NCBI GenBank assembly: GCA_963849365.1 | Contig: CAWKHA010000004.1 | Span: 434,001-498,000, forward strand | Reading direction: 5' to 3' | From: CAVQCJ01 sp963849365 | GTDB lineage: Bacteria > Actinomycetota > Actinomycetes > Prado026 | DNA length: 64,000 nucleotides | In this document: one piece after another, positions 41,424-51,485 of the stretch | Layout of the letters: each line of letters begins with the position of its first letter | How positions within the stretch are numbered: the first letter of the stretch is position 1 | Notes under the pieces: model-generated | The model's input: the letters and a program-made list of their open reading frames with translations, nothing else | The model's database searches: none | Told to the model about the DNA's origin: nothing | Translations under genes and position numbers: made by a program

Positions 41424-43441
41424 ACGTCGAGCCGGAACCACACCACCTTGCCGTCGGCGATCTCCCGGGTCCCCCAGTCCCCGGCCAGCGCCTGCACCAG
41501 CTCGAGCCCGCGACCTCCCTCGTCATCGCCGCGCGCGTGCCGCAGGCGCGGCAGCCGGGTGTCCTTGTCGGCGATCTCGAACCACAGCGCCGTGTCCCCC
41601 CGGCGGATCTGCAGCTCGATCGGGCCGAGCGAGTAGCGCACCGCGTTGGTGACCACCTCGGACACCAGCAGCTCGGCGACCTCCAGCGGCCGGCCGTGGT
41701 GCCCACCGGGATCGTCCAACCCCCACGACGCCATCGCCGCGGAGACCTCGGCGCGGGCACGCGCCGGCGACTCCGGCTGCGCCGGGAGCACCACCGTCAG
41801 CACCCGCCCGTCCTGCTCGGCGGTGGCCATCAGCAGGAGCAGCGCAACGTCGTCGTCGAAGCCGCGGTCGGTCTCCCGGGGGGCCGCCGCGAGCGCGCCG
41901 TCGCACATGTCCTCGAGGCCGGGGCCGCTGGCCACGAGCCGCTCGGCCAACGCGGCGATGGCCAGGTCGAGGTCCGCACCGGGCCGCTCGACGAGACCGT
42001 CGGTGTAGAGGGCCACGACCGCCCCGGCCGGAAGGTCCAGCTCGGTCTGGCTGAAGTCGTCGTCGCCGAGCGCTCCGACGCCCAGCGGGACCGACACCGC
42101 ATCGGTCAGCAGCTCCCACCGGCCGCCCCTGATCAACACCGGCGGCAGGTGCCCTGCGTTGGCCAGGCAGACACTGCCCCTGGCCGGGTCGTACACGACG
42201 TACGCGCAGGTCACGATCTGCCCGGACGGCAGCCCGGCCACGACCTCGTCCAGGCGGGCCAGCAGGTCGCGCGGCATCGGGTCGGTCATCGCCAGCGTGC
42301 GGACCGCTGTCCGTACCTGCCCCATCACCGCCGCGGCCCGGAGCCCGCGGCCCATGACATCGCCGACCACCGCGGCGACCCGTCCCCCCGGCAGCTCGAA
42401 CGCCTCGGCGAAGTCGCCGCCGACCTGCGTCCCCGCCGTCCCGGGGACGTACCGCCAGGCGACCTCGACGCCCTCGAGCGCAGGCAACGTGCGCGGCAGC
42501 AGCGATCGCTGCAGCGAGACCGCGGCCTCGCGCTGCTGCTCGTACGACAGCGCGTTGGCCAGCGACACCGCGCCGCGGGAGATGACCTCCTGCGCGAGCG
42601 TGCCGTCGCCCGCGGAGAAGTGCCGCCCGCTGACCGACGTGAGCAGGGACACCGTGCCGATCGGCCGGCCCGCCACCAGCATCGGGACGACGACCGCGCT
42701 GACCACGCCGATCGCGGCGACCAGGCGCGCGTCCGCTCCGGGCGGAACCGACGAGGCGTCCTCGACCACGTCCTCGATGAGCGTGGTCCTGCCTTCCTCC
42801 GCGGCCAGCCGGACCGGGTGACCCGGGGCGTAGTCCGGGATCGTGCCGACCGCCCGCAGCAGCTCTGCAGGGACGTCCGTCCCCGGCGCGTGCCGGATGG
42901 CCCGGCGGCGCAGCCGGCCGCCCTCCTCGCGCAGGTCGACGAAGACGTGGTCGCCCAGGGCCGGTACCAGGACGTCGCACAGGTGCTCGAGCGTCTCGTC
43001 CGGGTCCAGCGAGGTGCCGAGGACCGTCGACGCGCGCGCGGTCAGCTCGAGCCGGGCGTCGGCCGCCGCCTGGGCACGCTCGTGGCCGCGCTGCTCGGTG
43101 AGGTCCAGCCGCAGCAGCGCGACCGCGGCGAGGACGCCCTCCACGCGCAACGGCACCAGCACGTCGCGGTGGTCGTGTGCGGCCTGGCCCACGTGGGCCA
43201 CGGGTTCTGACGGCTGTTGCGCGACGAGGAGCTCGAACGCCTCCCGCACCGCGGGACCCTGTCCACCGAGCACGTCGGCCACGTCCCGCCCGAGCAGCTG
43301 GTCGGAGGTGCTGCCGGTGGAGGTGGCGAACGTCGGGCTGGTCCGGACCAACCGCCCGTCCAGGTCCAGGACGGCGAGCGCGACGGGCAGCGACTCCAGG
43401 AGCGCGTCCAGCAGCCCGTCGTACTCCGAGGTCCCCGGCAC
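41420..43441 (-). CDS. SpoIIE-type serine phosphatase with PAS, GAF and anti-sigma kinase-like domains
   Basis: This 673-residue signalling protein has, in order, a PAS-like domain (about 10-120), a GAF domain (about 130-300), a PP2C/SpoIIE phosphatase domain (about 310-530, with GGDFAEAFELPGGRVAAVVGDVMGRG and ALYTDGLVERPG) and a C-terminal HATPase/RsbW-like domain (about 540-673, with VSEVVTNAVRYS). Such proteins act on anti-anti-sigma factors in stress or partner-switching pathways. The GTG is at 43441. It is convergent with the EAL-like gene and overlaps its stop by four bases. Confidence 0.92.
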   Translation of the reverse strand: MPGTSEYDGLLDALLESLPVALAVLDLDGRLVRTSPTFATSTGSTSDQLLGRDVADVLGGQGPAVREAFELLVAQQPSEPVAHVGQAAHDHRDVLVPLRVEGVLAAVALLRLDLTEQRGHERAQAAADARLELTARASTVLGTSLDPDETLEHLCDVLVPALGDHVFVDLREEGGRLRRRAIRHAPGTDVPAELLRAVGTIPDYAPGHPVRLAAEEGRTTLIEDVVEDASSVPPGADARLVAAIGVVSAVVVPMLVAGRPIGTVSLLTSVSGRHFSAGDGTLAQEVISRGAVSLANALSYEQQREAAVSLQRSLLPRTLPALEGVEVAWRYVPGTAGTQVGGDFAEAFELPGGRVAAVVGDVMGRGLRAAAVMGQVRTAVRTLAMTDPMPRDLLARLDEVVAGLPSGQIVTCAYVVYDPARGSVCLANAGHLPPVLIRGGRWELLTDAVSVPLGVGALGDDDFSQTELDLPAGAVVALYTDGLVERPGADLDLAIAALAERLVASGPGLEDMCDGALAAAPRETDRGFDDDVALLLLMATAEQDGRVLTVVLPAQPESPARARAEVSAAMASWGLDDPGGHHGRPLEVAELLVSEVVTNAVRYSLGPIELQIRRGDTALWFEIADKDTRLPRLRHARGDDEGGRGLELVQALAGDWGTREIADGKVVWFRLDV

Positions 43442-43480
43442 CGTCGCAATCTAGCGCCGCGGGCTCCACCCACCCGACCT

Positions 43481-43538
43481 GACCGAGCGAGTGGTCGCGG
43501 GTGGGGCTGCCGCAGACATCGGCAGCGACCACTCGGTC
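43481..43538. terminator. Complex hairpin between tRNA-Thr and the SpoIIE gene
   Basis: CGAGTGGTC (43488-43496) pairs with GACCACTCG (43527-43535), and within it GCTGCCG (43506-43512) pairs with CGGCAGC (43520-43526). The outer GACCGAG (43481-43487) also matches CTCGGTC (43532-43538), so alternative pairings exist. It lies downstream of tRNA-Thr and upstream of the SpoIIE start, both on the minus strand. A tRNA terminator is the simplest reading, but a leader with alternative folds is possible. Confidence 0.45.
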
Positions 43539-43563
43539 GGCCAAGTGCGCGACGGAGGGTGGG

Positions 43564-43637
43564 AGCCGGCGGGGGGAGTCGAACCCCCAACCTCCCGATT
43601 ACAAGTCGGGTGCGCTGCCAGGTTGCGCCACGCCGGC
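43564..43637 (-). tRNA. tRNA-Thr(UGU)
   Basis: Read on the minus strand, the sequence folds into a cloverleaf of about 74 bases. The acceptor arms GCCGGCG and CGCCGGC pair. The anticodon stem is CCCGA/TCGGG around loop CTTGTAA (anticodon TGT). The T arm is GGGGG-TTCGACT-CCCCC. The discriminator base is U, and CCA is not encoded. The anticodon reads ACA and related Thr codons. Confidence 0.92.
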
Positions 43638-43737
43638 GGGACTTGACCCACTGGGGGAGACCCGACGGACCGCAGTCTCCCATCCGGCCGGAGATCTCGT
43701 CACGGCTCTCTCGCATGACCGGAGCGCGAACCCGCTC

Positions 43738-44133
43738 TCAGCCCAGATCTGCCCCGGACGGCTCGTCGGCCGCGTCGACATCACCGACCAGCCCGTGCGG
43801 GGCACGCATCTGCCACGCGTCGGTCACGAGCTCCCGCAGCCGCTCGACGTCCACCTCCGCCAACCGCAGCAGCACCAACGGCCAGCCGTCGTAGCCGGCC
43901 GTCGTGAAGAAGACCTCAGGCTCACCGAGCAGCAGAGCCTGCTTCTCGGCCTCGTCCCCGACGAACAGGACCGCGATGTCGGTCCGGATGAGCCGCGGCT
44001 GGCCCGGTCGGCGCTCGGGGTAGGACCAGACGAACCCCTTGTCGGCCACCCGGAAGTCGAAGCCATCGCTCTCGATCTCCACCACGTGCGGCAGGGCCAG
44101 CGCGAGGCGGCGTACGTCGTCGGCGTCCGCCAT
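43738..44133 (-). CDS. MmcQ/YjbR-family protein
   Basis: This 131-residue protein resembles the MmcQ/YjbR family of DNA-binding-like proteins. It has the N-terminal helix DVRRLALALPHVVE, the ADKGFVWSYPERRPGQPRL strands and the YDGWPLVLLRLAEVDVERLRELVTDAWQMRAP segment. Members are common and small but have no clear biochemical role. It starts with ATG at 44133. It is downstream of an unrelated gene and gives no operon clue. Confidence 0.82.
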   Translation of the reverse strand: MADADDVRRLALALPHVVEIESDGFDFRVADKGFVWSYPERRPGQPRLIRTDIAVLFVGDEAEKQALLLGEPEVFFTTAGYDGWPLVLLRLAEVDVERLRELVTDAWQMRAPHGLVGDVDAADEPSGADLG

Positions 44134-44321
44134 CGAGCCCCTTCCCGGATCGCCGCACCGGACGACCCAAGGCTAGGTGTTCTGTCGGCCACTCGGCCTG
44201 GCCGCCGTCGAGCCCCTGGTGTACCAGGCCGGGTCCTTCGCCTCTGTCACCGCGGCCGGACCGGTCGTCCCATGGAGTTCGGTGAACGGTCTGTCTCGGC
44301 TCTGCGCGAGGGAGGCTCGCG

Positions 44322-45302
44322 ATGACGCAGGCGCAGGTGCAGCGGGCCGAATGGCCCCCGGCCGTGGCTGATGCGTGGCCCCTGCTCGCGCAAGCGCTCC
44401 CCGCGGTGTTGACGACGGTGCTGGCGGACGGGCGGCTGCAGTCGACCCCGGTGTGGTTCGTCGGTGACGGGCCGCAGCTGCTGGTGTCTACGATGCGCGA
44501 GTTCGCCAAGGCGCGGAACCTGCGAGCCCGCCCGGTGGCGACCCTGCTGGTCACCAACCCGGCCGACACGACCGACTGGGTGGAGGTGCGGGCCAGGGTC
44601 AGCCTGGACGAGCACGGTGCCGGCGAGATCCTGGACGACATCGGCTACCGCTACACCGGCCGGCGCCCGTACTTCGGCCAGGTCGTCCCCGCCGACCTGG
44701 CCGCGACCGAGCATCCGGTGACCTGTCGGCTCGATCCTGTCGCGGTGAGAAGCGCGCCGCCGGTGCCCCCGGTGACCGGACTGGCCAGCGCGCACACCAC
44801 GCGCACCGAGTCGTCGGCGCCGCCCCGGAGCGACCTGGCGCCCCTGCCCGCGGTGGTCGGCTGCATGGACGAGGCGACGTTGCCCGCCGGCCACCTCGAC
44901 CTGCTCGACGCGCCCGTGGTTGCGGCCCTGGCCACCGTCCTGCCCAGCGGGCTTCCGCAGACCCAGCCGGTCTGGTTCGCCAGACAGGGCAACGACGTCC
45001 TGGTCAACACCACGCTGCAGCGCCGTAAGGGCCGCAACCTGCTCGCCGACCCTCGCGCCACCCTGCTCGTCGTCGACCCAGCCGACAGCAGCCGCTGGGT
45101 CGAGATCCGCGCCGACGTCGACCTCAGCACACACCAGGCCGAGCAGCAGCTGGACGCGTTGACCCGGGCCTACACCCGGCACACCGCGTACTACGGCCAG
45201 ATCTACCCCGTCGACCAGCGCGAACGCGAGACGCGGGTCATCGCCCGCTTGCATCCGCGCGCCGTGCACTGCGACGCGATCCACCGCCAGGCCGAGGGCT
45301 GA
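44322..45302 (+). CDS. Tandem-domain pyridoxamine-5'-phosphate oxidase-like (PPOX/F420-type) protein
   Basis: This 326-residue protein has two related PPOX-fold halves. Half 1 has TPVWFVGDGPQLLVSTM, KARNLRARPVATLLVTNP and YFGQVVPAD. Half 2 has QPVWFARQGNDVLVNTT, KGRNLLADPRATLLVVDP and YYGQIYPVD. Such split-barrel proteins in actinobacteria bind F420 or flavin and are often reductases. The two halves are probably an internal gene duplication and fusion, so a monomer could mimic the usual dimer. GGGAGG precedes the ATG. Confidence 0.85.
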   Translation: MTQAQVQRAEWPPAVADAWPLLAQALPAVLTTVLADGRLQSTPVWFVGDGPQLLVSTMREFAKARNLRARPVATLLVTNPADTTDWVEVRARVSLDEHGAGEILDDIGYRYTGRRPYFGQVVPADLAATEHPVTCRLDPVAVRSAPPVPPVTGLASAHTTRTESSAPPRSDLAPLPAVVGCMDEATLPAGHLDLLDAPVVAALATVLPSGLPQTQPVWFARQGNDVLVNTTLQRRKGRNLLADPRATLLVVDPADSSRWVEIRADVDLSTHQAEQQLDALTRAYTRHTAYYGQIYPVDQRERETRVIARLHPRAVHCDAIHRQAEG

Positions 45303-45430
45303 AGGACGGCGGACCGCCCGCCGTTCGGTGCAGGTCCGTGGACCAGCCGGGTGCCTGCATGCGGAGCCGTGCGGTTCCTCCGCCTGCCCTGCCACTTGTG
45401 AACGGTTCGCTCCGAGCGGATCCTCGTGGT

Positions 45431-45628
45431 GTGAGAACGCCCTGGCAGTGCCAGCTGCTGCGACACGACTGGCAGCAGCAGGATGATGACGCTGGCGGCG
45501 TGGTCAGGTTCTGCCGCCGCTGCGGTGACGAGCAGACAGTGGCGTTCGTGGTCTTCGGTCCTGGGGCCGGGGCAGGTCTGGTGGTCGGGATGCACACCAA
45601 CGGCCGAGAGCCCATCTCAACCGCCTGA
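45431..45628 (+). CDS. Possible small zinc-ribbon-like protein
   Basis: This frame of about 65 codons (GTG start at 45431, in frame with an ATG at 45338) contains CQLLRHDWQQ followed by FCRRCGDEQ, a spacing that could be a small zinc knuckle. The remaining residues are mostly hydrophobic and Gly-rich. It lies in the 450-base gap 45303-45754, where no better gene is seen. Chance cannot be excluded. Confidence 0.4.
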   Translation: MRTPWQCQLLRHDWQQQDDDAGGVVRFCRRCGDEQTVAFVVFGPGAGAGLVVGMHTNGREPISTA

Positions 45629-45754
45629 GTCCTCAGGAGATCCAGCAGAGTTGGCCTCGCCACCGCAGCGGCCCCGAGGCTCGAGGGACCAACGGCCCTA
45701 CCTGCTGCCAGCCACCCGCTTGAGGCTTCGGGTGGACCGCAGGGAGGCGAGCCC

Positions 45755-45964
45755 ATGATCAGCCACGACGATGTTCCTTACGCGGACCCCGAATCGTTGT
45801 CCGACCTCATCGAGGAGTGCCGCTGCGTCGAGGGTGAGTGCGCGGCCCACGGGGTGGCCCTCCACTCGGAGCACCACCGCGGCGCCAGCCCCTCACCGGC
45901 ACCGATCGTGATCGGCGAGGTGATCCGGCACGTCGTGGACGGGTACTCCGACTACGGCAGCTGA
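45755..45964 (+). CDS. Small hypothetical protein
   Basis: This 69-residue acidic protein starts MISHDDVPYADPESLSDLIEE and contains three histidine/cysteine-rich spots (CRCVEGECAAH, HSEHH). The ATG at 45755 follows GGGAGGCGAG. The protein is hydrophilic and I do not recognise its family. It is convergent with the decarboxylase gene. Confidence 0.5.
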   Translation: MISHDDVPYADPESLSDLIEECRCVEGECAAHGVALHSEHHRGASPSPAPIVIGEVIRHVVDGYSDYGS

Positions 45965-45995
45965 CCGCCTCCGGACGGGCCTCCCGGCCACGGCG

Positions 45996-47402
45996 TCAGG
46001 CCATCGTGTCGAGGATCCCGTTGATGTCGGCGACCGTCGTCCGCGGGTTCACCACAGCGAACCGTGTCACGACCTCGCCGGCGTGCGAGGTCGGGGTGAC
46101 GAAGGCGTAGTGCGCCTGCATCAACCGGTCCGACCAGTCGTAGTACTGCTGCTCGGTCCAGCCGATCCGGCGGAACACCACCACCGACAGGTCCGGCTCG
46201 CGCAGCAGCTCGACGTACGTGCGCCGGCGCACCTCGTCCGCGGCCGCGCGAGCCACGTCGAGCGTGCCTTCGATTGCGTCCGCGTACGCCTGCGTGCCAT
46301 GCGCAGCGAGGGAGAACCAGAACGGCAGCCCGCGCGCGCGCCGGGTCAGGTGGTAGGCGTAGTCGGACGGGTTGAACTCGGACGGGTCGGCGTTGAGGAC
46401 GTCGAGGTAACCGGCCTGCTGCGCGTGCGCCGCACGGCCCTTGGCCGGGTCCCGGTAGACCAGTGCACAGCAGTCGAACGGTGCGAACAGCCACTTGTGC
46501 GGGTCGACGATGAACGAGTCGGCCCGCTCGATGCCATCGAACCGCGGCCGGGCCGACGGCGCGGCCATCGCTGCGAGTCCGTAAGCGCCGTCGATGTGCA
46601 GCCACAGGTCCCGGGCCGTCGCGACGGCCGCGATCCCCTTGATGTCGTCCACGATGCCGAAGTTCGTGGTGCCACCGGTCGCGACGATCGCGAAGACCTC
46701 GATGCCGCTGCCGTCCGCCGGTGCGGCCTCGACGTGCGCGGCGAGGGTCTTCTCCAGCGCGGCGCCGGTGAGCCGGCCGTGCTCGTCGACCGGCACCGTC
46801 AGCACGTCGATGTCCATGACCCGTGCGGCGTGCGCGATGGACGAGTGCGCCTCGGCGCTGCACGCGACCGCCCAGCGGTGCGGGCGGCCCAGCCCGTGCG
46901 CGCTGCGGACGGCGGCCGCGTCGTGCCGCGCGGCGACCAGGGCCGAGAGGTTGCCGAGCGTGCCGCCCTGGACGAACACGCCGCCGGCCTGCGGCGGGAA
47001 GCCGGCGAGGTCGGCCAGCCACCGCAGCGCCTGGTTCTCCGCGAAGACCGCGCCGGCGCCCTCCAGCCACGAGCCGCCGTAGATCGACGAGGCTCCGACC
47101 ACGAGGTCGAACAGGCTCGCCGCCTCGGTCGGCGCGGCAGGGATGAAGGACAGGTACCGCGGGTGGTCCACCGAGATGCACGCCTTCGACAGCACCGAGT
47201 CGAACAGCTCCAGCACCCGCTCCCCGCCCAGCCCCTTCTCGGTCACCGTCTGGCCGGCGTCGGCGTACAGGTCGTCGTAGCTGCGCGGGCCGTCCAGCGG
47301 CACCGGGTCCAGCTGCATCCGGCGCCGGGCGTAGTCCATGACCGCCAGCGCCAGCCGCTCGGTCTCCTCGTCGAAGCGGTGCACGCCCGGATCGTAGGGC
47401 AC
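45996..47402 (-). CDS. PLP-dependent group II decarboxylase
   Basis: This 468-residue decarboxylase is of the aromatic-L-amino-acid/glutamate decarboxylase group II type. It has HPRYLSFIPAAPTEAASLFD, the GGTLGNLSALVAAR loop, a DGAYG aspartate that contacts PLP and the Schiff-base lysine in VDPHKWLFAPFDCC. The C-terminal segment has RFAVVNPRTTVADI. It may act on tyrosine, dopa, tryptophan or diaminobutyrate-like substrates. The start is GTG at 47402; no clue for the substrate exists in adjacent genes. Confidence 0.88.
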   Translation of the reverse strand: MPYDPGVHRFDEETERLALAVMDYARRRMQLDPVPLDGPRSYDDLYADAGQTVTEKGLGGERVLELFDSVLSKACISVDHPRYLSFIPAAPTEAASLFDLVVGASSIYGGSWLEGAGAVFAENQALRWLADLAGFPPQAGGVFVQGGTLGNLSALVAARHDAAAVRSAHGLGRPHRWAVACSAEAHSSIAHAARVMDIDVLTVPVDEHGRLTGAALEKTLAAHVEAAPADGSGIEVFAIVATGGTTNFGIVDDIKGIAAVATARDLWLHIDGAYGLAAMAAPSARPRFDGIERADSFIVDPHKWLFAPFDCCALVYRDPAKGRAAHAQQAGYLDVLNADPSEFNPSDYAYHLTRRARGLPFWFSLAAHGTQAYADAIEGTLDVARAAADEVRRRTYVELLREPDLSVVVFRRIGWTEQQYYDWSDRLMQAHYAFVTPTSHAGEVVTRFAVVNPRTTVADINGILDTMA

Positions 47403-47499
47403 TCGCCGCGGCTGCGGATCCCTCGGGGAGCCATCGGCCCGCCTTGCTAGCGTGACTGGCCGGTCGGGTCGCCCGGTCGTCCGCGGTCAGGAGGTCCTC

Positions 47500-48819
47500 G
47501 TGCGTCGCGCAGCCGTCCGCGGGAGCCTGGCGCTGACGGCGCTGATGCTCCTGGCGACCGGCTGCACCGCCTCCCCGAGCGAGCCGGCTCCCAGCGCCAG
47601 CTCGAGCGGCGGCCACATCCTGTGGTGGGACATCAGCACGCTGACCGGGGCGCTCGCCGCCGACAAGAGCCTTGCGGAGCAGTTCGTCCGGGCGAACCCC
47701 GGGGTCACCGTGGATGTCGAGGTCATGCCGCCGGACGAGGCCCACGGCAAGTTCGACACCGCGGTGCAGACCGCGGCCGAGGCGCCGGACGTGATCACCG
47801 TGCAGGCCAGCTGGATCCCGGACTGGTCGGCGCGGGGCTACATCACCCGGCTCGACGACACCGAGGCGGCCGACGGGGCCGAGGACGTGCTCGCGTCGTT
47901 GCTGCCCATGGCGAAGTACGACGGCCGGATCATGGCCGCGCTGCGCAGTGCCGACGGGCTCGCGCTGCTCTACAACCCGAAGCTGCTCCAGAAGGCCGGC
48001 CTGCCGGTGCCGCGCACCTGGAACGAGGTCGCGGCCGACAACTCCAGGCTCACCGCGCTGGACGTGCAGACGCTCTACGCCCCGGCCACCGGCTACGGCC
48101 TGCTGCCGTGGATCTACGGCGAGGGCGGCACGCTGGTCGACCCGGAGGCCAAGACCATCGACATCAGCCAGCCACCGGCGGTCGCGGGCCTGTCGAGGCG
48201 GGTCCAGATGCAGGCCACCGGCGTGGCCGTCGACGACACCGAGCTGTGGAAGGCCACCTCGACCCCGCCGAACGAGGTCAGCACGACCGCGATGCGGGCC
48301 GCGTTCCGGCAGGGCCGGGTGGCGATGATCCTGGACGAGGCGGCCTCGCTGCCGCTGCTGGTCGGCGGACCCGCCTTCCCGTCCCGGTCGTCGGTGGGTA
48401 TCGCGCCGGTGCCCGCGGGGAGCGTGCGCTCCAGCGGGCCGTTGACCGCCACCGGCTATGCGGTGTTCTCGGGGTCGCACCACCTCCCCACCGCGTACTC
48501 GTTCGTCAAGTACGTCCAGTCGCCCACCTCTCAGGCTGCGCTCGCCGAGCAGCTGGGCCTGCTGCCGACGCGGGCCTCCGCGTACACCGCCGACGTCGTG
48601 AAGGCGGACCCGGTGCTGGGTGCCTTCCTGCCGGTCCTGCGCACCGGGACGCCGCTGCCCCAGGTGCAGATCCAGCCCTCGATGGTCCTGGTGCTCGACG
48701 ACAACTTCCGGGCCGCACTGGTCGGGGACGAGTCGCCGCAGTCGGCGCTGGACACCGTCGCGGCCGCGTGGCAGAAGGACCTGAACGGGGGCTACACGAT
48801 CGGCCCAGCGACCGGCTGA
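47500..48819 (+). CDS. ABC transporter sugar-binding lipoprotein
   Basis: This 439-residue family 1 solute-binding protein has a lipoprotein signal ending in LLATGC (Cys22). After a Ser/Ala-rich linker it has ILWWDISTL, then AAEAPDVITVQASWIPDWSARGYI, typical of MalE-type proteins. GTG at 47500 is chosen because AGGAGG precedes it. Sugars or oligosaccharides are likely. The ATPase of the MsmK type follows 172 bases downstream, but no permeases are present, so its membrane partners must lie elsewhere. Confidence 0.87.
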   Translation: MRRAAVRGSLALTALMLLATGCTASPSEPAPSASSSGGHILWWDISTLTGALAADKSLAEQFVRANPGVTVDVEVMPPDEAHGKFDTAVQTAAEAPDVITVQASWIPDWSARGYITRLDDTEAADGAEDVLASLLPMAKYDGRIMAALRSADGLALLYNPKLLQKAGLPVPRTWNEVAADNSRLTALDVQTLYAPATGYGLLPWIYGEGGTLVDPEAKTIDISQPPAVAGLSRRVQMQATGVAVDDTELWKATSTPPNEVSTTAMRAAFRQGRVAMILDEAASLPLLVGGPAFPSRSSVGIAPVPAGSVRSSGPLTATGYAVFSGSHHLPTAYSFVKYVQSPTSQAALAEQLGLLPTRASAYTADVVKADPVLGAFLPVLRTGTPLPQVQIQPSMVLVLDDNFRAALVGDESPQSALDTVAAAWQKDLNGGYTIGPATG

Positions 48820-48991
48820 TCCGGCGGATCCTTCCCGGCTGCACCGCCGGCCGCCCGATCACCCGGTTACCGCCCCGGTCCTGGCGAACAGGTGACGGGA
48901 GCCGGTCGGGCCGGTACGTTCGCCCCTGCACGGCATGTCCCTCCACAACGGATCGTCCGGCACGTTCCTGCCGGTGAAGGGCTGGTGAACG

Positions 48992-50086
<1,095 letters not shown>

Positions 50087-50128
50087 CCCGGCGCAGGTCG
50101 TAGGGCGGGGCGGCAGGACGGAGCCGGC

Positions 50129-51415
50129 ATGGCTCTGCAGGTGACCGCCGCCCCGGACGACCCCGACCTGCTGTTCCTGCCGTGGGACGTCCCGCTGGAG
50201 GTGTGGCCGGCCGACCGGCTGGTCGCCCTCCCGCGGGGCATCTCGCGGCACGTCGTGCGGTTCGTACGGCTGCACGGACGCGTGTACGCGATCAAAGAGG
50301 TGCCGGAGCGGCTGGCCCGCAAGGAGTACCGGCTGCTGCGCGACCTGGACCGCCTCGGCGCCCCGACGGTCGAGGCGGTGGCCGTGGTGCACGGACGCGA
50401 GTCCGTCGACGGCGAGCCGCTCGAGCCGGCCCTCATCACCCGGCACCTGCAGTTCTCGCTCCCGTACCGCGCCCTCTTCTCCTCGACGTTGCGGCCGGAC
50501 ACGGCCAACCGCCTGCTCGACGCGCTGTCGTTGCTGCTCGTCCAGCTGCACCTGTACGGCTTCGCCTGGAACGACTGCTCGCTGTCGAACACGTTGTTCC
50601 GCCGGGACGCCGGCACGTTCGCGGCCTACCTCGTCGACGCCGAGACCGGTGAGCTGCACGAGAGGCTGTCGGACGGGCAGCGCGAGTACGACCTGGACGT
50701 CGCGCGCACCAACATCTTCGGCGAGCTGTCGGACCTCGAGGCCGGCGGGATGCTGCACGAGTCGATCGAGGCAGTGCACACGGCCGACGCAGTGGTGCGC
50801 CGCTACGGCCGGCTGTGGGACGAGCTGACCGAGCCGCTCGAGGTCGCGCCGGGCAGCCGCTACCTCGTGGACGCGCGGATCCGCCGCCTCAACGACCTCG
50901 GCTTCGACGTCGCCGAGCTCGACGTCGTCGGCTCTCCCGGGGCCGAGACGATCCGGGTCCAGCCCAAGGTCGTCGACGCCGGTCACCACAGCCGTCGGCT
51001 GCTGCGCCTGACCGGGCTGGACGTCCAGGAGAACCAGGCCAGGCGCCTGCTCAACGACCTGGACTCCTACCGGGCCGCCCTGCAGCTCGCCGAGGCGGAC
51101 GAGAGCGTGGCCGCGCACCGGTGGGTCATGGAGGTGTTCGAGCCCGTGGTCCGGGCGGTGCCCAAGGACCAGCGCGGCAAGCTCGAGCCGGCCGAGATCT
51201 TCCACGAGGTGCTCGAGCACCGGTGGTTCCTGTCCGAGCGGGCCGGTCAGGACGTGGGCCTGGACGTGGCGGCCGAGGCGTACGTCCGCGACGTCCTGCG
51301 GGCCAAGCCGGTGGAGCAGGCGGTACTCGGCACCCGGCTCGACGGCGCCCCGGACGCGACCGGCGACCTGCGGCTGAGCTTCACGCCCGCCGAGGACGAC
51401 GGCATCTCCCCCTGA
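50129..51415 (+). CDS. DUF4032 kinase-like protein
   Basis: This 428-residue protein has an N-terminal kinase-like half (about 1-250) with YAIKEVPERLARKEYRLLRDL (the lysine-containing strand) and LYGFAWNDCSLSNTLFRRD (the catalytic-loop aspartate-like region). A C-terminal DUF4032 part (about 250-400) follows. The fold is that of the lipopolysaccharide-kinase-like group. Substrate and activity are not known. It is 42 bases after the MsmK-type gene and could be on the same transcript. Confidence 0.85.
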   Translation: MALQVTAAPDDPDLLFLPWDVPLEVWPADRLVALPRGISRHVVRFVRLHGRVYAIKEVPERLARKEYRLLRDLDRLGAPTVEAVAVVHGRESVDGEPLEPALITRHLQFSLPYRALFSSTLRPDTANRLLDALSLLLVQLHLYGFAWNDCSLSNTLFRRDAGTFAAYLVDAETGELHERLSDGQREYDLDVARTNIFGELSDLEAGGMLHESIEAVHTADAVVRRYGRLWDELTEPLEVAPGSRYLVDARIRRLNDLGFDVAELDVVGSPGAETIRVQPKVVDAGHHSRRLLRLTGLDVQENQARRLLNDLDSYRAALQLAEADESVAAHRWVMEVFEPVVRAVPKDQRGKLEPAEIFHEVLEHRWFLSERAGQDVGLDVAAEAYVRDVLRAKPVEQAVLGTRLDGAPDATGDLRLSFTPAEDDGISP

Positions 51416-51437
51416 CCATCCGCTCGCACCTGTGCGA

Positions 51438-51469
51438 CCCCGGCACCCCGGCACCCCGGCACCCCGGCG
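51438..51469. repeat. Four-copy 8-base tandem repeat
   Basis: CCCCGGCA is repeated three times, followed by a fourth copy ending in G. It lies between the DUF4032 stop and the convergent rlmB stop. It is a simple repeat likely to vary by slippage, with no sign of coding or structural function. Confidence 0.85.
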
Positions 51470-51485
51470 CCCGAGGGGGCGAGGA

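Noticed and set aside
43442..43737. Protein genes in the gap around tRNA-Thr
   Set aside because: Frames here are shadows of the tRNA and hairpin. No ribosome site or codon pattern supports a gene.
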